Positions 57,312 through 64,000 of a DNA stretch of 64,000 nt are shown piece by piece. Each line of letters begins with the position of its first letter. Within the stretch, counting starts at the first letter, position 1. The notes beneath the pieces were generated by a model that did no database searches, was not told the origin of the DNA, and saw only the letters and a program-made list of their open reading frames with translations. Source of the DNA: Bacteroidales bacterium UBA3297 (GTDB lineage: Bacteria > Bacteroidota > Bacteroidia > Bacteroidales > Paludibacteraceae); contig DETD01000009.1 in assembly GCA_002362105.1 (NCBI GenBank), positions 194,274-258,273 of the forward strand, in the 5' to 3' direction. A program made the position numbers and the translations under genes.

Positions 57312-57962
57312 TTATTCAATCCAGTGAATGTAGTCTGGCTTTCTTTCTTTTGGCGCAGGTATTTCTCCTTTTGCGTAGCCGAGTGCCACGTGGCCAATAC
57401 CTTCATATTCGCCTTCTATACCGAGGTCTTTCAAGATGGCTTTGCCCTCTTCGGTCTCAAACTCTTCTTTCGCGCGGTGAATCCAGCAGCTTTCTACACC
57501 CAGCGACTTTGCAGCCAGCATAAGGGTGGTCATTACCGTGGTTCCGTCATATACGGTCAGGTTGTTGTCTTTCTTGCACAATACAATCATCATGCAGGGA
57601 GCTCCGTAGAAGGGGTCGATGCTGTCTTTTTCCATCACTTTGGCGTTCATTCTCATAATGCGGTCGCGCATTTCCTTCTGGGTAACCACCAAAATGATGG
57701 GGTTCTGTGTGCCCATTCCGGTCGGAGCCCAGGTACCAGCCTCTGCAATCTGTGCCAGCACTTCCTTGCTTGGCATTGAGTCTGGGTTAAAAATGCGGCA
57801 ACTTCTGCGGGTTTTGATGGTCTCAATGGTCTGGTTAACCTTTGTGCAGTTGCCTTTGTCGCAGTTGCCTTCTTTGTTGGCTCCGCACTTTTCCTGGTTG
57901 CAGCAGCTGGCGAGTAAAGCACTTGTAAAAGCCACGCTGCCTAGTAGTTTTAAAAATCTCAT
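57312..57962 (-). CDS. Nitroreductase-family lipoprotein
   Basis: 216 aa from the ATG at 57960-57962 (MRFLKLLGSVAFTSALLAS). The lipobox LLASCC puts a nitroreductase-fold enzyme outside the cytoplasm, which is unusual; a Cys/Lys/Asn-rich spacer (CNQEKCGANKEGNCDKGNC) may bind metal. Catalytic domain about 48-216: ETIKTRRSCRIFNPDSMPS (FMN phosphate-binding RRS), AGTWAPTGMGTQN, VYDGTTVMTTLMLAAKSLGV, HVALGYAKGE. FMN or flavin dependence is inferred from the family. The longer frame from 58004 would overlap the transporter gene. Last gene after the sugar porter. Confidence 0.85.
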   Translation of the reverse strand: MRFLKLLGSVAFTSALLASCCNQEKCGANKEGNCDKGNCTKVNQTIETIKTRRSCRIFNPDSMPSKEVLAQIAEAGTWAPTGMGTQNPIILVVTQKEMRDRIMRMNAKVMEKDSIDPFYGAPCMMIVLCKKDNNLTVYDGTTVMTTLMLAAKSLGVESCWIHRAKEEFETEEGKAILKDLGIEGEYEGIGHVALGYAKGEIPAPKERKPDYIHWIE

Positions 57963-57981
57963 AAAAAATATATAAATGGTG

Positions 57982-59382
57982 TTATAAGTCTTTCGGATGT
58001 CCACCTTTCTTCCAGTGGGCTTCGATGTCCTCCAACTTCTTGCCGCGGGTTTCTGGCAAATAGAGGTAGCCCCACACGATGCCTGCCATAGCTACCAACG
58101 CAAACACGCAGAACACGCCGGCGGTGCCGTATGACTCGTTGCCGTTGAAGTGGTTGGTGAATGAGGTTATCATCTTGAAGAAGGTCCACACAATCAGGCT
58201 GTTGAAAGTCCAGTTGGCTACCGAACCAATGGAACTGCCCACACCGCGGACTCTTATCGGGAACACTTCGGTAATAATCAGCCAGCCCAATGGACCCATG
58301 CTGACTGCGAAGAAGGCGATGTAGCCCAGCATACTGCAAACTATGCCGTAGCGGCCGGTGTCGCCCATGGTGTCGAGGTTGGTGAAGCAGAAGGCTATCA
58401 TCAGCAGGGTGACTACCATACCAATCATGCCGAGGAAGAACAGCTTGCGGCGGCCCAACTTGTCGATTAGGAAGAGGCTGACAATGGTGAAGATGACGTT
58501 CACTACGCCTACGCTCACCTGTGCCATTACGGCGGCCTCGCTGTCGGCGAATCCGGCTTTCTGGAAGATGCTTGGGCCGTAGTAGATGACGGTGTTGATG
58601 CCCACTGCCTGCTGGAAGAACATAATGAGGACGGCCAACATCATCGGATAGAACATCCATCTGCTCTTGAATGTTTCGGCTAAGCTCATCTGGTTGCTTG
58701 CCTCTTGCAGGTCTCTCTTCATGCTCTCCACTTCGGTCTCTATCACCGCTGGGTCTTCATATTTGCACATGATTTTGCGGGCTTCGTCTTCGCGTTGCTT
58801 GCTCAGCAACCAGCGCGGACTTTCTGGCAGAATAAGCATACCTACCAGCAAGATGATGGCGGGCACTACTCCCACATAGAACATAGTGCGCCAGCAACTG
58901 TTGTTGGTGTTGTCGGCTATGGCGCTGTCGCTCAAGAAAGCGCCCAGCAGTCCGACTGTTATCAGCAGTTGGAACATCGAAACCAGTGTGCCGCGGATGC
59001 GGGCTGGCGAAATTTCGGCTATATAGAGTGGGGTTGAGAACGACGCTATTCCGATGCCAATTCCCAAGAAGATGCGGGCCAGCATCAGGTGGGTTACGTC
59101 TGGCGCTATGCCACACCACAACGCACCTACCAGGAAGATGAGGGCGGCGACCAGTATGACTGTCCTTCTGCCAAAACGGTCGCTTAGCGCTCCGCTCACC
59201 AGTGCGCCTATCATGGCGCCTATAAGGGCAAATGTGGTAATGTTTTCTATCTCGTTGTCTGTTATGTTCAGGTCGGCTTGCATAAACGGTATGGCGCCAC
59301 TTATTACGCCGGTGTCAAAGCCGAACAATAGTCCGCCTGTGGCGGCTATCGCAGCCATAAACCACACAAAATTTTTGTTCAT
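57982..59382 (-). CDS. Sugar porter, MFS (XylE-like)
   Basis: 466 aa with 12 predicted spans. Sugar-porter signatures: GGLLFGFDTGVISGAI (span 1), SDRFGRRTVILV, RIFLGIGIGIASFSTPLYIA, SPARIRGTLVSMFQL, PESPRWLLSKQREDEA, QQAVGINTVIYYGPSIF, DKLGRRKLFFLG, GPLGWLIITEVFPIRVRG and PETRGKKLEDIE. Proton-coupled uptake of a monosaccharide (xylose, glucose or similar) is the family role. 19 nt upstream of the nitroreductase. Confidence 0.93.
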   Translation of the reverse strand: MNKNFVWFMAAIAATGGLLFGFDTGVISGAIPFMQADLNITDNEIENITTFALIGAMIGALVSGALSDRFGRRTVILVAALIFLVGALWCGIAPDVTHLMLARIFLGIGIGIASFSTPLYIAEISPARIRGTLVSMFQLLITVGLLGAFLSDSAIADNTNNSCWRTMFYVGVVPAIILLVGMLILPESPRWLLSKQREDEARKIMCKYEDPAVIETEVESMKRDLQEASNQMSLAETFKSRWMFYPMMLAVLIMFFQQAVGINTVIYYGPSIFQKAGFADSEAAVMAQVSVGVVNVIFTIVSLFLIDKLGRRKLFFLGMIGMVVTLLMIAFCFTNLDTMGDTGRYGIVCSMLGYIAFFAVSMGPLGWLIITEVFPIRVRGVGSSIGSVANWTFNSLIVWTFFKMITSFTNHFNGNESYGTAGVFCVFALVAMAGIVWGYLYLPETRGKKLEDIEAHWKKGGHPKDL

Positions 59383-59432
59383 TTTTTTGCTGTTGTTTAG
59401 TTGTTTGTCTTCTGGTATAAGATTAATAGGTG

Positions 59433-59440
59433 CAAAAATA
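59433..59440 (-). promoter_or_regulatory. -7 box TATTTTTG of the sugar porter operon
   Basis: 51 nt upstream of the start at 59382; no TTG at the -33 position. Confidence 0.45.
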
Positions 59441-59577
59441 CTTTTTTTATCTGAAAATGCGAAATATTTGTTTCTTTTGTAATTACTGCGTTCCGCTGGT
59501 AAATAGGCGGCTAGTGCCCCTTTTTGCGTCCTTATTGTAAATAGTTATCAACAAGAACTAATTTTTCTTGTTTTTCT

Positions 59578-59608
59578 TTGCTCCGAAACAGGTTTTTTGT
59601 TAGCTTTA
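59578..59608 (+). promoter_or_regulatory. Promoter of the giant surface protein, TTG-N20-TAGCTTTA
   Basis: -33 TTG 59578-59580, -7 TAGCTTTA 59601-59608 (last G is A). Leader about 105 nt. Confidence 0.5.
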
Positions 59609-59665
59609 CGGAACTTAGAAACTACGACTTGTGAAATTGAGATAGTTGAGTTTATATTTTATTAC

Positions 59666-59692
59666 GTAGGTCTCTTTTAGTAGGTCTCTTTT
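59666..59692. repeat. Two 13-bp direct repeats in the leader of the giant gene
   Basis: GTAGGTCTCTTTT at 59666-59678 and again at 59680-59692, period 14, 28 nt before the start codon. Confidence 0.5.
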
Positions 59693-59719
59693 TATAGTAT
59701 GATATTAACTACATAAATC

Positions 59720-62700
59720 ATGGAAAACATGGAAAAACATACGTCCTTTAGGGGACTTGTTGTCTTGTTCTTATTAATGGCGTTTCCGGTTCTCTCTCCG
59801 GTCTCGGCCCAGTGCCCTGTGTTGGTTGGCGGTTCCGACTTCTACGACATGGCGCACAGCGATACGTTGTGGGCGGGCGACCTCAACCTGGTTGAAACGG
59901 TAGGGCCTGAAGGTAGCAAATTCTCTTCCGGGTTGGTTTATGCCGACTCGGCGCAGGCTTTCCTCGACTCTACCAGAAGTGTCTATGCCGTTACTTCTAA
60001 TCCGCATTTGCTCGACAGCACCTATGTCGACATCGACCAGAATATGCTGGTTGCACATATCGGAAAAGAAGACGAGGCCGACTATAAACTCACCAAACTG
60101 ATTAGTTACAAGATTGGGGGCATCGACAAGGGGTCTGATTTCACTGTCGAGTTTGACCTCTATGGACTGAATGGCACTAAATACGGTATTGGTAAAACCG
60201 CTGCTTCTTGGGACCCTTACGAGGTGACCGTTGGCATCGACCTCGACCAGTACGGTGCTTCTTCCTGTAAGGTGTCTGATGCTTTCAGGGTTGACCCGGG
60301 TACTTCCACTCATGTTAAATTGTCGGGGACGCTTGCCGACGGGTTAGACTATATAAAGTTAGATATTATTGCCGGATATAATTATGTGAAGGGTATGACT
60401 GTCGGTATCAGCAACTTGCGTGTCAAGGGTTGTTATAAGCCACATGTCACTTCTAGCATGGGTATTGAGATCTGTGCCGGCGAGCAGGCGCTCATTTCGC
60501 TCGACAAGGAGTACAATGCCGCTTCCTATAAATGGTTCTCTTCTACCGATGGCTCTTCTTTCAAGGAAGTCGGCTCTAAAAAGAGCCTGTACGAGGAGCT
60601 GAAGAAGGCCGATGCCTCTTATTACTACTACTGCCTTGTTAATGGGGTCAATTCCGACACCATACACATTAAAACCATTACCTGCTGTGTCGATGGCGAG
60701 GGTAACCCTATGTCGCGTATGGATGTCTTCTACGACGACTTCGGCTATTTCGACGATATACGTTCCTATACCGACGCTTTCGGTAACACGTCTAAACAGC
60801 CCGACACGTACGCGCCTGAGCGAGCCGACGTTACTTTCGACTTGTCGAAAACGGGTATGGTGTTTGACCCTAGCGGACAGATTAACGACGGCTATTATGG
60901 TGTGGTGGTCCCTTCTCCGACGGGTTACTATCAAGATATCTCCGGAAACTCCCGCGCTACCTGGATGTCGGGCGTCTCTTCCGACCATTCGAGTCTCGTG
61001 ACTGGTAAGTCGGGTGGTGGTGCCCTCTTTATGAATATCACACTCAATTATAGCGACCTTATCTTCACCCGGCAAATCGATGGCTTGTGTACCGATAAGA
61101 ATATCTATTTCGAAACCTATATTGCCAATATGTCGGGTGGTACCGACCCCGAGGTGACCATCAACATTAAGGATGCCACTACTGGCAAGGTGCTGGCTTC
61201 CGATAAGAAGACCGCGACTGCCGGTGCCGGCTGGATTCGCGTCCACATCGACGAACTGCAGGTGTCTTCTTCGTCTATCATCCTCGAAATCGTATCTACC
61301 GGTACGGGTGACTATTCTTATTGGGATAAGGGTAACGACCTGATTATCGACGATATCCGTTTTATGGTCTGCTCGCCGCCTAGTATCGACATCTATTCGA
61401 ACTTGGAGTCGTTTGCCAGCGATACGGTTATCTGTGCGAATACCGACTTTACCATGGGCTCGCAGGTTTCCGAACTGCTGACGTCTTTCTTCAAGGGCCA
61501 GCAGAAATACCTCTTCCAGCAGAGTACCGATGGCAAGGTCTGGAACAACATGGGCGGCATCTCCGACAAGGAAACCTATTCGTTCAATACTGCCGATTAC
61601 CCTGCCGACACCAACTACTTCCGTGTGGTGGTGGCTAACAACGATGCCCTACAGAAGTTTATTTCCGACCCTAGCGATGCCGATTACGACGACAAGTGCC
61701 GCAATTACTCTATTTCAAAACCTTTCAAAATTGTACGTGCGGGTGCTATCGACATGGGTAAGGATATGCAACTGAGCGGATGCAGAAGCGATGAGGTGGA
61801 GCTGAATGGCTCGAGCGACGGCACTATTGTGCGCTGGAGTTGGGAAGATGCCGATGGTAACGTACTGGTTCCGGTCTCTTCCGATGAAAAAGATAAAACT
61901 TACACATACGAGGTGGCTGAGAATGGCGCTACGCTCTATTTCGTTGGCTACAACAAGGAAAACTGTGTCGGAAAACGCAAGTTTACCGTGACCGAGAAAC
62001 CTCTTGTTGAGGCTACTGCATACACCGATAACAAGTGCGATTCTACTTTTGTCGTTGTTGACTGTAAACTGCCAGGTGCCACCTACCAGTGGAAGTACGA
62101 GGGTGAGGAACTGACGGAGACGGGATCTGTGTTGAAACTCGACGCTTCTTATCCCGACGGCACGGCGGTTGTTACTGTCTCGGCTCCTGATTATTGCGAT
62201 GCGGGTTTTGCGCTCGATGCCGTTATCAACAAGGTTCCCGATGTTCCTGTTCCTGTGAAGACGTTGATGTCGGAACAGGTTAAGGCGGGTGCGTCGGTTT
62301 CTCTAGAGGAGATGGTGGCTTCGACCGAAGGTATTGAATGGTCGGTGGCTGTGGATGGTGAATTTGCCGACTCTTGGTCGACTGACGTGCCTAGCCAGAG
62401 CCTCGACGATGCTGGTACTTTCTACTATTGGATTCGTGCTGTCAGCGAAGAGAACTGTCCGAGCGACACGGTTCGTCTGACGGTGCTTGTGAACATGGCG
62501 CCTATGCCGGAGGTCCGCAACGATACCGTTTGCGTGGGTACGAAAATCGATTTCTCTAAATACATCCTCAAATCGGATCCTGGTTTCAAACTCCTTTGGT
62601 ACAACACGCCCGATGGCAAGGGTACTGAACACATGAACTCTTACACGGCCACGGTGGGCGGCATGTCGCTCGAATACTGGGTGTCGCAGACGAACGGACT

Positions 62701-64000
62701 CGCCGAGAGCGAGAAGGCGCACATGACCATTCTTGTCGCTACGGTGCCTACGCCTGTCACTATGGCCGATTTGACTTACTGCCTAGACGCTCCTGCTGAC
62801 GAACTTACGGCTGTGGTTACCGAAAAACCGGGCATCTTCTCTTTTGCCAACGGTTTGGAGTGGCACTACGGCGACGAGGTGGTTGAACACCCTGTTCCGC
62901 CTACCGATAAGGCGGGTGTGTACGAGTATACCGTATACGGCACGTTCTCGCATCCGACCACACTTAATGGCGATGCGGTTTGTTACAGCGAACCTGCCAC
63001 TGTTTCGGTGATCGTCCGTGAAACGCCTGTCCCTCTTGGCAACTATACGGTCAACTATTTGAAAAGCGATGCGGCCGATAATGGCGGCGTGTACAAGAAT
63101 CTGGTGGCACAGAACAGTCAGGTGGCTGTTGCTGCCGCCGGCTGCGAACTCCGCTGGTACGATGCGTCGAAAACACCTTTGAACGCTGTTCCGGCTCCTG
63201 ATTACGATGCTTCGTTTGAAGGCGACGCCGAATATACGTACTACGTGAGCCAGATCGACGAGTATGGCTGCGAGAGCGAGTTGGTGCCTGTACGTGTTAC
63301 CGTCTCGTCTGCCCCTATGCCGTCTACCGAGTCTGTCGCCTATTGCGAGGGCGAGACGGCTGCTGCGCTGACTGCCACGGTTAATGTGGCGGGCAATGGC
63401 GACGCTGTTGACGACTATACGCTGGTTTGGTACAGCGAAAATCCGAACGAAAAGGCTACCGATGCGGAAAAGGAGGCGTTAGAACTCCCTGCCGCTCCTG
63501 TGCCTTCTACTGTGGTCGACAATAACGAGCCTTTCCAGCTTTATACTTATTATGTGGCGCAGAAAAGGATGAAGGACGGCAAGGCGGTGGTTAGCCGTGC
63601 TGCTGCCCTTATCGATTCGGTTTATGCACGTCCGGTTCTGCTTACGGCTAATCCTGATCCAGTCTGTGAGCCTGCCACTGTCGACTTGTCGGCGGCTAAC
63701 CTTTGGTCGGTTAAGGCGGCTAAGGTTTGGGCCAAGGCTTACAACCTGTCTTCTAACGATGCGGTTGCCGACCCTACGGCCGTTGCTGTGAGTGGCACCT
63801 ACAATACACAGGCTTATTTCTATGTGCGTGGCAACCAGTGTGCTTCCGAAATGGCACCTATTACCGTGCAAATCGACTATATCCGCGACTTGGCTATCGA
63901 GGGCGCTTCTACCGCCTGTCCGGGCACTACGGTCGACCTCAGCGCTACCACTTCCGCTGTCTCTCCTGCCGAGGTGTCTTACACCTGGACCAGTGCCGAG
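59720..64000 (+). CDS. Giant multidomain surface protein, N-terminal 1427 residues (runs off window end)
   Basis: Open in one frame from the ATG at 59720 to the last base. Signal peptide to about residue 33 (VLSPVSAQ). A first domain (35-245) has GSDFYDMAHSDTLWAGDLNL; then Ig-like strands with paired Cys, a lectin/jelly-roll-like stretch (about 335-550: FYDDFGYFDDIRSYTDAFGN ... DLIIDDIRFMVCSPP), and from about 560 onward a long series of Ig- or PKD-like repeats built on C-x-G-x-x-[VID]-x-L ... Y-x-W-x-x-x (for example KYLFQQSTDGKVWNNMGG, ATYQWKYEGEELTE, VSYTWTSAE). This architecture is typical of T9SS-exported adhesins and gliding-associated surface proteins. The C-terminus, and so the sorting domain, is outside the window. 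Confidence 0.8.
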   Translation, partial: MENMEKHTSFRGLVVLFLLMAFPVLSPVSAQCPVLVGGSDFYDMAHSDTLWAGDLNLVETVGPEGSKFSSGLVYADSAQAFLDSTRSVYAVTSNPHLLDSTYVDIDQNMLVAHIGKEDEADYKLTKLISYKIGGIDKGSDFTVEFDLYGLNGTKYGIGKTAASWDPYEVTVGIDLDQYGASSCKVSDAFRVDPGTSTHVKLSGTLADGLDYIKLDIIAGYNYVKGMTVGISNLRVKGCYKPHVTSSMGIEICAGEQALISLDKEYNAASYKWFSSTDGSSFKEVGSKKSLYEELKKADASYYYYCLVNGVNSDTIHIKTITCCVDGEGNPMSRMDVFYDDFGYFDDIRSYTDAFGNTSKQPDTYAPERADVTFDLSKTGMVFDPSGQINDGYYGVVVPSPTGYYQDISGNSRATWMSGVSSDHSSLVTGKSGGGALFMNITLNYSDLIFTRQIDGLCTDKNIYFETYIANMSGGTDPEVTINIKDATTGKVLASDKKTATAGAGWIRVHIDELQVSSSSIILEIVSTGTGDYSYWDKGNDLIIDDIRFMVCSPPSIDIYSNLESFASDTVICANTDFTMGSQVSELLTSFFKGQQKYLFQQSTDGKVWNNMGGISDKETYSFNTADYPADTNYFRVVVANNDALQKFISDPSDADYDDKCRNYSISKPFKIVRAGAIDMGKDMQLSGCRSDEVELNGSSDGTIVRWSWEDADGNVLVPVSSDEKDKTYTYEVAENGATLYFVGYNKENCVGKRKFTVTEKPLVEATAYTDNKCDSTFVVVDCKLPGATYQWKYEGEELTETGSVLKLDASYPDGTAVVTVSAPDYCDAGFALDAVINKVPDVPVPVKTLMSEQVKAGASVSLEEMVASTEGIEWSVAVDGEFADSWSTDVPSQSLDDAGTFYYWIRAVSEENCPSDTVRLTVLVNMAPMPEVRNDTVCVGTKIDFSKYILKSDPGFKLLWYNTPDGKGTEHMNSYTATVGGMSLEYWVSQTNGLAESEKAHMTILVATVPTPVTMADLTYCLDAPADELTAVVTEKPGIFSFANGLEWHYGDEVVEHPVPPTDKAGVYEYTVYGTFSHPTTLNGDAVCYSEPATVSVIVRETPVPLGNYTVNYLKSDAADNGGVYKNLVAQNSQVAVAAAGCELRWYDASKTPLNAVPAPDYDASFEGDAEYTYYVSQIDEYGCESELVPVRVTVSSAPMPSTESVAYCEGETAAALTATVNVAGNGDAVDDYTLVWYSENPNEKATDAEKEALELPAAPVPSTVVDNNEPFQLYTYYVAQKRMKDGKAVVSRAAALIDSVYARPVLLTANPDPVCEPATVDLSAANLWSVKAAKVWAKAYNLSSNDAVADPTAVAVSGTYNTQAYFYVRGNQCASEMAPITVQIDYIRDLAIEGASTACPGTTVDLSATTSAVSPAEVSYTWTSAE

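Noticed and set aside
1..64000. tRNA and rRNA genes
   Set aside because: No cloverleaf with conserved TTCRA arm or rRNA segments noticed by eye; a tRNAscan-SE run would settle it.

Overview
The window comes from a Bacteroidota genome, almost certainly order Bacteroidales. Several independent signs agree. Many secreted proteins end in a type IX secretion (T9SS) type A sorting domain. FISUMP-type, BACON-like, DUF6515 and lipoprotein genes are abundant. Metabolic genes are of the anaerobic type (2-oxoglutarate:ferredoxin oxidoreductase korAB, a PFL-activase-like radical SAM protein, menBC). Promoters repeatedly match the Bacteroidetes form TTG-N19-20-TANNTTTG, usually just upstream of a gene, and Shine-Dalgarno sequences are absent. 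Secreted GH5 and GH16 enzymes with carbohydrate-binding modules suggest a beta-glucan-degrading gut or rumen-type bacterium.

Layout. 1-5.4 kb: 5' end of alaS, a decayed T9SS gene, a PF11756-family gene, two secreted proteins, a second T9SS-tail remnant and an ABC exporter. 5.5-9.65 kb: rearranged prophage debris, comprising a frameshifted methylase-like fragment with a G11 tract, a candidate small RNA, a Mu gpF-like head protein carrying a toxin-like nuclease tail, a small basic protein, a tail hub protein facing the other way, and a Cys/His-rich secreted protein. 10-21 kb: nadC; an rlmH-giant NtrY-type kinase operon; a GH5 cellulase; a beta-prism lipoprotein; an AAA/DUF4143 ATPase preceded by three 32-bp tandem repeats. 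21-28.4 kb: korAB, mmcQ-trmO, gph-DUF481, a DUF6515 protein. 28.4-31.4 kb: a two-gene operon of an unusual reverse transcriptase and a helical partner, with a strongly structured intergenic RNA ending in U8. 31.6-38 kb: a C25 protease/tail-fibre-like operon behind a terminator-like leader, a GH16 glucanase and a DjlA-like protein. 38-44.8 kb: a radical SAM pair, a 208-bp tandem repeat array, and an AT-rich DpnII-like restriction-modification island with an additional nuclease-like gene and an additional methylase. 44.8-59.4 kb: proCB, menBC, purC/phoH, small unknown lipoproteins, FISUMP and T9SS cargo operons, a nitroreductase and a sugar porter. 59.7-64 kb: start of a giant multi-domain surface protein that runs off the end.

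The most notable possible new system is the reverse transcriptase operon (about 28.5-31.3 kb). The RT (YSDD catalytic box) lacks the lengths and motifs of retron, group II intron or DGR enzymes. It is preceded by a gene for an all-helical protein, and the 156-nt gap between them folds into nested stems closed by a 15-nt inverted repeat and followed by eight U. This is the organisation of RT/ncRNA defence systems, but it is inferred from sequence only. Other noteworthy points are the MuF-toxin fusion, the compact DpnII-type island with clustered GATC sites upstream, and several terminator-like or mutually exclusive hairpins in leaders.
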